Assembly: GCA_028691595.1 (NCBI GenBank)
Contig: JAQUZA010000067.1
Coordinates: 1-11,375 of the forward strand
Source of the DNA: Candidatus Rifleibacteriota bacterium
GTDB taxonomy: Bacteria > Muiribacteriota > Ozemobacteria > Ozemobacterales > Ozemobacteraceae
Direction of reading: 5' to 3'
Length of the DNA stretch: 11,375 bases
The notes under the pieces are model-generated. The model was not told the DNA's origin and searched no databases. It saw only the letters and a list, made by a program, of their open reading frames with translations. Shown one piece after another: positions 5,472-11,375 of this stretch (positions within the stretch are counted from its first letter, which is position 1; the number at the start of each line of letters is the position of its first letter). Position numbers and translations under genes: made by a program.

Positions 5472-8068
5472 GACAAATTCTTAAAATCGTTACTGTCTTT
5501 TTTTCTATAATGATGCCACTGACGCTGATGCCTGGGCTGACCGGCTGTGGCAAAATTATTGATTCTGCCGGTCACAAGACCTCTACGGCAGAAACGCCTG
5601 ACCTGGTTGTCCGCGGAGAATTTGTTTCCCTGCGCGAAACCCAGCTGATGGCTCCTTTTGTTACTGAGGTTGTCGAGCTTGTACCAGAAGGCACCGTTGC
5701 CAGCAGCGGAACACTGCTGGCGCGGCTGTCGACCGGTGGTCGTGATCAGACCCTTAAAGAAAAGCAATCAGATCTCGAAAGTTTCAGTATCAGTGTCGAG
5801 CGCGATAAAGCTCTGCTTGGTATGGCTCGTCAGGTTGAAGAGAAAAGTATTGAACTTGCAGCTCTTGAACACGCAAAATGCCTGATCGAATACGAGCGGG
5901 CCATTGATGGCCGTGACTGGCTGCGCCTCACCGAACAGGAAGAAACTTATCGTGCCGGCAAAGTCAGGGCTGAAATGCTGGCAAAACAGTTCGATGCCTC
6001 AAAAAAGATGGCACAAAAAGGTTTTGCTGCCCGCCAGGAACTCGCCAGCCACGAAAAAGACCTGCTTGTTCACAAGCTCACCGCTTCATTTTCGCTGCGC
6101 TTGATTGACTTTGTCGAACACTTTGCCGATGCCAGAGAAGTTTTTGCCGCCCGGGAAGCGCTCGAACGCGCCAGCCTTGCCAGTGAGCTGGCAAGCTTTA
6201 CCGCCCCGAAAAACCTCGCTGATTACCAGTTTTCGCTGAATGAATCACAGCGAAGATATGAGCAGAGCCTTTTGCAGGCCAATGAGATTGAGAATGAACT
6301 GGCATCGCTGACAATCAGGGCCCCTGCTGATGGATTGCTTCTTTATGGTGATACCTATGATGGTTCTCAACTGCTTAAGATGCGGCGTGGTGCCCAGGTT
6401 TACCCCGGGCTGACCTTCTTGAAAATTGTCGATTCAGAGTTTTGTGGTGTTCAGTTTCCTCTCGATCAGCGGGATGCTTTGCTGATAAGCTCAACAACTC
6501 AGCTTTTTTACCGACCCGATGCTTTGCCTGAGCTTCTGTTTCCGTGCCGTTTCGAGACCAAAGTGCCGGTGGCCCTCGAGATTCCGCAGAGCAAGCCCGA
6601 TGGCCGAACGCAGGTCGTTGTCAAAGCAACTATTGCCTCATATCCGGCAAACCTCATGATCGGCTATTCAGGCACAGTGTTCTCCGGTGATTACGTTGCT
6701 GATATGTTGTCGCGTTTCAGAGGTAAGCGAAAGGCTGTGATTGGCAGACGTTCTCTACGTCGTGTCGTCAGCACATCAGGTGATGTCAAGCCCGCCAGCG
6801 CTTCGTTCATTGTTGGCAACCTCGATGGCAAGCTCAGCGAAATTGCCGAAGAAGGGCAGGGCGTTAAGGCTGGTGATCGCATTGCCCTTCTTGATTGTGA
6901 AGAACTAATTCAAAGTGCAAAAGATCAAGAGATTGAGCTTAAAAAGAAAAACGAAGAATATCAGCTGCAGTTACAGAAAAACGATATCGACAGCGAAAAG
7001 ATTCGCAAAAGCGTTGAGGTAAAGCGGGGTGCCTACGAAGTGGCAAAATTGAAGCATGCAGCACTGCTGAAGAGGCGCTCAGAAGATAAAATTATCGATC
7101 TGCAGCGCTCCCTGGAGGTTCTGGTGGCCAGAATCGCTCTTGCCGAAGAGAAGATCACACACATTGCCGAACTGCGCCACAAAGGCCTGAGTTCTGAGCT
7201 CGAAGCCCTTCAAAGCCAGACTGAGCTTGCTGATCTCAAAAAAGAACATAAAATTACTGCTTACAAGCTCAAAACCGAAGAGTCTGGCCCAACTAAACGC
7301 TCAAAAAAACTTTCTGAACTTGAGGTACGTCGCGCTGCCCTTGACCTTGAAAAGGCCGAACTTCAGGGCAGTCTCGATAACCTTCGCAATCTGATGGCTA
7401 CCAGGCTGCTCGATGCCCAGATAAAGAGGCTTGAAATGAATCTTGCCAGTACGAGAGAAGATATAGATTCTGCAGCAATCAAGGCCCCGGCAGACGGGGT
7501 AGTTATTCTCAATGAATTCAACAAGCCGGGTGGCGGAATGGGCAAGGCAAAGGTTGGCGATAACATCTACTCGCGCATTCCCTTCATGCAGGTTGCCGAT
7601 GTCGGTAATCTTCAGATTCATTGCATTGTGTCAGAAATGGATGCCCGTTTTATCAAGCGAGGTGACGAGGTTAAGCTTCTGTTGAAGGGTAACTCAAGCA
7701 AAAAGTTGCGCGGCTGGGTTGATTCGGTCGGGATTGTTGCCACCACAGAGTTTCGCAAACGTCAGGACGCAGTTGTTGCCGTAATTATCAACCTGGTTTC
7801 GCCGGTAACCGGCCAGATTGAGTCTGATCCGGCACTGAGGCCGGGCAGCAGCTGTGAGGTCGAGTTTCTTCTCTACGATCTGTCTGATGCTTTGTTCCTG
7901 CCGTTTGACGGGCTGTTGCCGACCGCAACTGCCAGCTGCGTCGTCACCGATACCGGGAAACTGCAGGCGGTAGATCTGCATTTTGTCGATGGCCTGAATG
8001 GTGCTGCGATTGCCGGTGGCCTGAGCGAGGGTGACGAAATCCTGTTGATGGAGGCTGCCAATGATTAA
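5468..8068 (+). CDS. Tandem (two-module) lipoprotein membrane fusion protein
   Basis: This is an 866-residue adaptor, about twice the normal MFP length (roughly 370-480). A lipoprotein signal ends in LTGC (Cys27). Module 1 has a lipoyl half at about 71-89 (EGTVASSGTLLARL), a helical hairpin to about 280 with tip KGFAA (184-188), the hinge IRAPADG (283-289) and beta domains to about 410. Module 2 restarts at about 428 with no second signal peptide or membrane helix: VVSTSGDVKPA, then EEGQGVKAGDRIALLD (461-476), a hairpin with tip KGLSS (572-576), the hinge IKAPADG (671-677) and beta domains including LPFDGLLPT (811-819). The hinges are 388 residues apart. It overlaps both neighbours (4 and 8 nt). 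AAGGAA lies 13 nt before the ATG, so translation probably depends on coupling. The domain reading is secure; the oligomeric role is inferred. Confidence 0.88.
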   Translation: MRQILKIVTVFFSIMMPLTLMPGLTGCGKIIDSAGHKTSTAETPDLVVRGEFVSLRETQLMAPFVTEVVELVPEGTVASSGTLLARLSTGGRDQTLKEKQSDLESFSISVERDKALLGMARQVEEKSIELAALEHAKCLIEYERAIDGRDWLRLTEQEETYRAGKVRAEMLAKQFDASKKMAQKGFAARQELASHEKDLLVHKLTASFSLRLIDFVEHFADAREVFAAREALERASLASELASFTAPKNLADYQFSLNESQRRYEQSLLQANEIENELASLTIRAPADGLLLYGDTYDGSQLLKMRRGAQVYPGLTFLKIVDSEFCGVQFPLDQRDALLISSTTQLFYRPDALPELLFPCRFETKVPVALEIPQSKPDGRTQVVVKATIASYPANLMIGYSGTVFSGDYVADMLSRFRGKRKAVIGRRSLRRVVSTSGDVKPASASFIVGNLDGKLSEIAEEGQGVKAGDRIALLDCEELIQSAKDQEIELKKKNEEYQLQLQKNDIDSEKIRKSVEVKRGAYEVAKLKHAALLKRRSEDKIIDLQRSLEVLVARIALAEEKITHIAELRHKGLSSELEALQSQTELADLKKEHKITAYKLKTEESGPTKRSKKLSELEVRRAALDLEKAELQGSLDNLRNLMATRLLDAQIKRLEMNLASTREDIDSAAIKAPADGVVILNEFNKPGGGMGKAKVGDNIYSRIPFMQVADVGNLQIHCIVSEMDARFIKRGDEVKLLLKGNSSKKLRGWVDSVGIVATTEFRKRQDAVVAVIINLVSPVTGQIESDPALRPGSSCEVEFLLYDLSDALFLPFDGLLPTATASCVVTDTGKLQAVDLHFVDGLNGAAIAGGLSEGDEILLMEAAND

Positions 8069-8807
8069 AACTGCGCAGCTGCAGAGATACTTCAGGTCGG
8101 GTGAATCGTGTGTTAAAGCTGTTGATGGTCTCGACATCGACATCGCCGCGGGTGAATTCATAGCGGTTATGGGGCCTTCCGGGTCAGGCAAGTCAACGCT
8201 GCTGTATGTTCTCGGTGCCATGGATCGCCCCACCGGTGGCCAGATCAGTATTAACGGCAAGCGCCTTGATTTAATGGATGACCAGGAATGTTCTGATTTC
8301 CGGAATCGTGAACTGGGCTTTGTTTTTCAGTCTTTTCATCTGCTGCCACGCATGACCCTGGTTCGCAATGTTGAGCTTCCCATGCTTTATGCGCAGGTTG
8401 AAGCTGCAAAAAGGCATGCGCGTGCCGTCATGATGCTGCAGGCTGTCGGGCTCGGTGACCGTTTCGATCATTTTCCGGCAGAGCTTTCGGGTGGGCAGTG
8501 TCAGCGCGCTGCTATTGCCAGGGCGTTGGTTAACTCTCCGGCCCTGCTGCTGGCCGATGAGCCAACCGGAAATCTCGATTCAAAGACCGGGCTCGAAATC
8601 ATCGGCATCTTTCAGGCTTTGAACCGCCAGGGTATGACCATAGTCATGGTTACCCACGACGAGAATATGGCCAGACATGCCGGTCGTATCATTCGTATGC
8701 GTGATGGCCTGATCGAGCGCATTGAAACCGTCAGCAAGCCTTTGCAGGCAGTTCTGCCGGCCGAGGTTGAAACATCATTGCGTGAGGTGCGACATGCAGC
8801 TTGCTGA
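8061..8807 (+). CDS. ABC transporter ATPase, MacB/LolD family
   Basis: This is a 248-residue cytoplasmic ATPase that drives the exporter. All motifs are intact: Walker A GPSGSGKST (38-46), Q-loop Gln90 in FVFQSFHLLP, signature LSGGQ (142-146), Walker B ALLLADEP with catalytic Glu167, the D-loop NLD (171-173) and switch His199 in VTHD. The segment between Q-loop and signature and the ADEPTGNLDS wording are typical of the MacB/LolD/FtsE group, which works with four-helix permeases by mechanotransmission, not by moving substrate through the membrane. In E. coli MacB this domain is fused to the permease; here it is separate, as in LolD or YknY. GGAGG sits 6 nt before the ATG. It overlaps the tandem MFP by 8 nt and the permease by 14 nt. 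Confidence 0.95.
   Translation: MIKTAQLQRYFRSGESCVKAVDGLDIDIAAGEFIAVMGPSGSGKSTLLYVLGAMDRPTGGQISINGKRLDLMDDQECSDFRNRELGFVFQSFHLLPRMTLVRNVELPMLYAQVEAAKRHARAVMMLQAVGLGDRFDHFPAELSGGQCQRAAIARALVNSPALLLADEPTGNLDSKTGLEIIGIFQALNRQGMTIVMVTHDENMARHAGRIIRMRDGLIERIETVSKPLQAVLPAEVETSLREVRHAAC
8784..8787 (+). promoter_or_regulatory. Ribosome binding site that fixes the permease start
   Basis: GAGG lies 6 nt upstream of the ATG at 8794, inside the 3' end of the ATPase gene. This start puts the conserved first membrane helix about 20 residues from the N-terminus, as in the family. An in-frame ATG at 8722 would add 24 basic, cysteine-rich residues read out of the ATPase gene and is rejected. Confidence 0.6.
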
Positions 8808-10041
8808 ACAGGTTCAAACCGGTTTTACCGGGTTACTCGACCACCCGTTCCGGACATTTCTGACCATGTTGGGTATTATTTTCGGCGTTGGTGCGGTTAT
8901 TGCCATGGTTTCTATTGGTGCTGGCGCTGAACGTGAAGCTCTCGAAGAGCTTAAAAAATTTGGTGATTCAAGCATCAGGGTCAGTTCGGTCGAAATTCAG
9001 GGCGAGCGCCTCGCTGAGGCTCTTAAGAAGCAGGCTCGAGGCCTGCGTATGACAGATGTTGCCTGTCTGGCTTCGGCCTGCCCGTTTATTGATCTGGCCG
9101 TTGCCGAAAAAATCGATGAATACAGTTTCTATAGCCTTAACAGCGAGCCACTTGCCAAAATTATCGGTGTCGGCCCGGGTTTTTTGCAGGCTTCCCGGTT
9201 CGAGACCGAGCGGGGCAGGTTCTTCTCCGATGAAGAACAGCAGAGTGCGGCTCTGGTTACCGTTCTTGGTGCCGGTGTTGCCAGCGAAGTCTTTGGTCTG
9301 GTTGAGCCGGTTGGCCAGGTAATTCAGATTGAACGCATCAGGTTGAGGGTAATCGGGGTAATGAAGCCTCAGGGTTCGGGCAGCGGCAAGCTGGCAATCA
9401 AGCGCCGCGATCATGACCGGGATGTTTATATTCCGGTTAAAACGAGTTTGCAACGCCTTGAACGCTGGCCTGTCGAAGATAAAGACCTTTATCACGAGAT
9501 CAACAGCATCTGGATAGAGGTTAAAGAAGGTTATGACCTTCTTGCTGCCCGTGATCGGGTTGCCACAATTCTTAAAAGGCGACACTCAGATGTCGATGAT
9601 TTCGAGATACAGGTGCCTCTCGAAATTCTCCAGCAAAGCCAGAAAACCCAGAATCTCTTCAACCTGGTCATGGCTCTTATCGCTGGTATTTCTCTGCTGG
9701 TTGGCGGTATCGGCATCATGAACATCATGCTGGCTTCGGTAAATGAACGCACCCGGGAAATAGGGGTAAGAAGAGCTCTGGGCGCTTCAAAGCGTGACAT
9801 TGTCGTGCAATTTCTTGTTGAAGCAAGTCTGATAAGCATCCTGGGAGGCCTTATCGGTATTTTTGCCGGCATTGGCATTTCCTGGCTTATTGCTCTCTAC
9901 ACCGGCTGGACAACCGCGATTCCCATTTCGTCGGTTCTAATCGCCTTTCTTGTTTCAATCAGTGTCGGCATTATTTTCGGCAGTTTTCCTGCCGCCAAAG
10001 CCTCTGCCCTTGATCCGGTCAAAGCTCTACGTTACGAATAA
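8794..10041 (+). CDS. ABC transporter permease, MacB/FtsX type
   Basis: This is a 415-residue inner-membrane subunit. A short amphipathic N-terminus contains LLDHPFRTFLTMLGIIFGVG, the opening typical of MacB/YknZ permeases, with the first membrane helix at about 20-42. A large periplasmic MacB_PCD-type domain follows (about 45-287). Three closely spaced helices at about 288-312, 338-368 and 375-397 form the FtsX-like domain. The coupling segment between helices 2 and 3 carries NERTREIGVRRALGAS, and the chain ends in the family's AAKASALDPVKALRYE, so it is full length. It should dimerise and pair with the ATPase just upstream (14-nt overlap). Together they would form the motor under the MFP conduit. 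Relatives export macrolides, peptides, enterotoxin or lipids; nothing here identifies the substrate. Confidence 0.93.
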   Translation: MQLAEQVQTGFTGLLDHPFRTFLTMLGIIFGVGAVIAMVSIGAGAEREALEELKKFGDSSIRVSSVEIQGERLAEALKKQARGLRMTDVACLASACPFIDLAVAEKIDEYSFYSLNSEPLAKIIGVGPGFLQASRFETERGRFFSDEEQQSAALVTVLGAGVASEVFGLVEPVGQVIQIERIRLRVIGVMKPQGSGSGKLAIKRRDHDRDVYIPVKTSLQRLERWPVEDKDLYHEINSIWIEVKEGYDLLAARDRVATILKRRHSDVDDFEIQVPLEILQQSQKTQNLFNLVMALIAGISLLVGGIGIMNIMLASVNERTREIGVRRALGASKRDIVVQFLVEASLISILGGLIGIFAGIGISWLIALYTGWTTAIPISSVLIAFLVSISVGIIFGSFPAAKASALDPVKALRYE

Positions 10042-10344
10042 CCGCTTTCTGCCGCTTCATGGCGAACCGTCATCATTCGTTGAATTGAAAAGTGCTTCGA
10101 GCTTTCTATTGCAGATTGGCAAGTTAAATCCATGCATTCCCCAAGATTACTCTGTCTATTTAATTGATGATTTGAAATCAAATTTAATAATCCCTAAATC
10201 ACTTTTGACTGGCGAAAAAATCGGCAGGCCCGGAGGTTGGAATCCAGTATAATGGCATATTTAAGGTTCTCTGGCGCGTTCGTCCTGTTTTTGTAAAAAG
10301 GTGTTGCAAAAGTCAGGCAAAGCTGCTAATATAACCAACATCCC
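10042..10344. other. Gene-free stretch between exporter operon and tRNA
   Basis: I find no convincing gene in these 303 bases on either strand. There is no strong intrinsic terminator for the operon either: the best hairpin just after the permease (around 10089-10106) has only about five pairs with a mismatch and no T tract. An AT-rich perfect dyad, ATTTGAAATCAAAT (10170-10183), is visible, with no known role. A lone TATAAT (10248-10253) has no matching -35. The last 40 bases hold the tRNA promoter. Confidence 0.5.
10304..10332 (+). promoter_or_regulatory. Promoter of tRNA-Leu
   Basis: TTGCAA (10304-10309, 4/6 match to the -35 consensus) is followed after exactly 17 nt by TAATAT (10327-10332, a -10-like box). 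Initiation would fall near 10339, about six bases before the mature tRNA 5' end, which is typical for tRNA units. Confidence 0.7.
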
Positions 10345-10428
10345 GCTCGGGTGGTGAAATTGGCAGACACGTAAGATTCAGGTTCTTATGCCCGCAAGGG
10401 TGTGGGGGTTCAAGTCCCCCCTCGAGCA
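10345..10428 (+). tRNA. tRNA-Leu (anticodon CAG)
   Basis: This class II tRNA folds fully. The acceptor stem pairs GCTCGGG (10345-10351) with CTCGAGC (10421-10427), including one G-U, and the discriminator is A10428. The D arm contains GGTGAAATTGGCAGACAC. The anticodon stem TAAGA/TCTTA (10372-10376, 10384-10388) encloses loop TTCAGGT with anticodon CAG at 10379-10381, reading CUG. The long variable arm CCC-GCAA-GGG identifies leucine or serine type. The T arm is GGGGG-TTCAAGT-CCCCC (10404-10420). The 3' CCA is not encoded (TGA follows), so it must be added by nucleotidyltransferase. Body motifs and the discriminator A agree with leucine. Confidence 0.96.
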
Positions 10429-10430
10429 TG

Positions 10431-10463
10431 AAGAAGCCCGCTTTTGGCGGGCTTCTTGCTTTT
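10431..10463 (+). terminator. Intrinsic terminator of tRNA-Leu
   Basis: An 11-bp perfect stem, AAGAAGCCCGC (10431-10441) with GCGGGCTTCTT (10447-10457), closes a 5-nt loop and is followed by GCTTTT. It starts two bases after the tRNA 3' end, so the tRNA is a self-contained transcription unit. Confidence 0.85.
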
Positions 10464-10475
10464 CCGGCACTTTCG

Positions 10476-10504
10476 TTGACAATGAATTGTATCGATGTTA
10501 TGGT
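10476..10504 (+). promoter_or_regulatory. Candidate promoter for the small exported protein
   Basis: A perfect -35, TTGACA (10476-10481), is spaced 17 nt from TATGGT (10499-10504, 4/6), which is preceded by TG one base upstream (10496-10497), an extended -10 arrangement. Transcription would begin near 10511, leaving a leader of roughly 235 nt before the ATG at 10747. Confidence 0.55.
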
Positions 10505-10661
10505 TCTGTTCAGAGGTTATAAGCTTTGACTATTGGTTGCAGACATACTGACAAAAAATAGAGGGTCTGGGCAACTGTTAAAGAGTCCAATTTGGAATTG
10601 AGAGTTTCAGGCTTTTTGCCACAAATCATTAAAATAATACCAGAGTCACCCATCTGAAAGG

Positions 10662-10716
10662 CTTGGCGCTATTTTCTTTCTGATATGCGCCAGGGCATCG
10701 CAGTTGTTTTTTGCCC
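10662..10716 (+). promoter_or_regulatory. Overlapping hairpins in the leader of the next gene
   Basis: One 8-bp stem pairs CTTGGCGC (10662-10669) with GCGCCAGG (10687-10694), with one G-U pair and a 17-nt loop. A second, weaker 5-bp stem pairs GGGCA (10693-10697) with TGCCC (10712-10716). They share 10693-10694, so both cannot be complete at once. This may be chance or a simple leader switch; I recognise no known riboswitch. Confidence 0.25.
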
Positions 10717-10736
10717 GGTTTTAAAATCTTTCGCTT

Positions 10737-10742
10737 AAGGAG
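10737..10742 (+). promoter_or_regulatory. Ribosome binding site that fixes the last gene's start
   Basis: AAGGAG ends 4 nt before the ATG at 10747. An in-frame TTG at 10711 would add 12 residues before the signal peptide and has no comparable site. Confidence 0.65.
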
Positions 10743-10746
10743 TTTT

Positions 10747-11325
10747 ATGTTAAAGAAGATTCTTTTGAGAAATTTTGTTGTTTGTGCCTGTGCTGGCACT
10801 CTTATGGCCGGTATGCCCGGTGAACTGCTGGCGAAGCCGGCTTCTTCCGATTATCAGCAGATAATTGAATGCCCTGTTGATTTTGCTTCTGGTAAGGGCT
10901 CAATTAAAGTCTTTCAGAATATGGAAAATGATGCGGAAGCTGTATACTACCTGCCGACCAGATTCGAACTCGCCCGGGAAAAGGATAAAGACTCAGGTCT
11001 GGTTTTGCCTTTGCTTTCATTGCGCATCACCCAGAGAAAAAGTCCCAAGAGTGGAGAACTTGAAGAATTTGCTGATTTGAAAGGCACCTTTGATATTAGT
11101 CTCAGCGAGATGGTCAGAGAAAAAATAAAAAAATTAGTGAAAGACAATAGCGGGTTAGATATTGCGAAAGCCAAAATTCTGCCATTACCTGTAAAAAAAG
11201 TAACAGCAATTCTTTACACCAGCAGCGGAAAAAAAATCTGCGAAATGCCGACATCAGTTATCGGTAACTTTAAGGGCACGCAGTTTGTTGTGGCGGGCAG
11301 ACTCGATAACCAGCAGAGTTTATAA
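10747..11325 (+). CDS. Exported protein of unknown function
   Basis: This is a 192-residue hypothetical protein I do not recognise. A Sec signal peptide is clear: basic MLKK, a hydrophobic core around residues 10-22, and cleavage probably after LLA (29) or KPA (32). The signal contains two cysteines, but no lipobox fits them. The mature part has a YYLPTRF segment (67-73), alternating hydrophobic strands and one lysine-rich helix (about 118-132). It holds only two cysteines, Cys42 and Cys165, which could form a disulfide in the periplasm. The gene stands alone between the tRNA unit and the window end, with its own good Shine-Dalgarno sequence. The last 50 bases after it show no gene and no clear terminator, only a 6-bp inverted repeat at 11343-11348 and 11362-11367. 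Confidence 0.72.
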   Translation: MLKKILLRNFVVCACAGTLMAGMPGELLAKPASSDYQQIIECPVDFASGKGSIKVFQNMENDAEAVYYLPTRFELAREKDKDSGLVLPLLSLRITQRKSPKSGELEEFADLKGTFDISLSEMVREKIKKLVKDNSGLDIAKAKILPLPVKKVTAILYTSSGKKICEMPTSVIGNFKGTQFVVAGRLDNQQSL

Positions 11326-11375
11326 AAAACTTGACGAACTTATTGTCTCGCACAAGTGGATAGACAAGAAAAATC

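Noticed and set aside
5042..5767. Minus-strand open frame of 241 codons
   Set aside because: It lies antisense across the junction of two well-supported MFP genes, has no ribosome site and no recognisable domain, and its protein composition is that of a reverse-strand shadow.
6650..6760. Possibility that the 866-residue MFP is two separate genes
   Set aside because: An in-frame Met at residue 413 lies near the module junction, but it has no Shine-Dalgarno sequence, signal peptide or lipobox, and the reading frame is continuous.
7694..8260. Minus-strand open frame of 188 codons over the tandem-MFP/ATPase junction
   Set aside because: It is antisense to the ATPase Walker A region and has no independent evidence.
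8968..9585. Minus-strand open frame of 205 codons inside the permease
   Set aside because: The sense strand encodes the conserved periplasmic domain of the permease. The antisense product shows no motif or start signal.
10089..10106. Terminator hairpin after the exporter operon
   Set aside because: There are only about five base pairs with an internal mismatch and no following T run, so it is too weak to call.
10248..10253. TATAAT upstream of the tRNA as a promoter
   Set aside because: No -35 element lies at 16-18 nt. The better pair TTGCAA/TAATAT at 10304-10332 is placed correctly for the tRNA.
10345..10463. tRNA-Leu as an integration site for a mobile element
   Set aside because: There is no duplicated tRNA 3' end, integrase or other mobility gene nearby, and an intact terminator follows directly.
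11343..11367. Inverted repeat TTGTCT/AGACAA after the last gene
   Set aside because: It has only six AT-rich pairs and lies at the window edge, so neither a terminator nor an operator can be supported.

Overview
The window most likely comes from the chromosome of a Gram-negative bacterium. It encodes a TolC-type outer membrane channel, two signal-peptidase-II lipoproteins and a HAMP membrane protein, with roughly 50% GC by eye and no phage, plasmid or IS marks. The phylum cannot be fixed from sequence alone. The HAMP protein and mix of genes are compatible with a deltaproteobacterial-type lineage or a candidate phylum such as Riflebacteria, but that is a guess.

Left edge (1-1841). The 3' part of a PgaB/IcaB-like polysaccharide deacetylase runs rightward and converges on a leftward two-gene unit. 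That unit comprises a secreted acidic protein of unknown function and a two-helix HAMP protein with no recognisable output domain. A perfect 15-bp hairpin, flanked by A and T tracts, lies between the convergent genes and can serve as a terminator for both.

Centre (1842-10041). Six rightward genes form one very compact operon in which every junction overlaps (4, 8, 4, 8 and 14 nt). They are an unrecognised beta-rich protein, a TolC-like channel, a lipoprotein membrane fusion protein (MFP), an 866-residue lipoprotein that is two MFPs in tandem, a MacB/LolD-type ATPase and a MacB-type permease. Together they are a complete tripartite ABC exporter: the ATPase and permease form the inner-membrane motor, the MFPs form the periplasmic conduit and the TolC homologue forms the outer-membrane exit. 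The substrate cannot be read from the sequence.

The most unusual feature is the adaptor set. Three MFP modules are encoded on two polypeptides. In all three, the distances from the first lipoyl-half Gly to the hairpin-tip Gly (110 residues) and on to the hinge Pro (101 residues) are identical, although the sequences are strongly diverged. One single plus one tandem chain gives three modules, so two of each would build the six-module ring expected for a MacA-type adaptor.

Right edge (10042-11375). A 303-nt stretch without a gene leads to a complete tRNA-Leu(CAG) unit: sigma70-like promoter, tRNA without an encoded CCA, and intrinsic terminator. A promoter-like sequence and a long, possibly structured leader then precede a small exported protein of unknown function. 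The sequence ends 50 nt after that gene.
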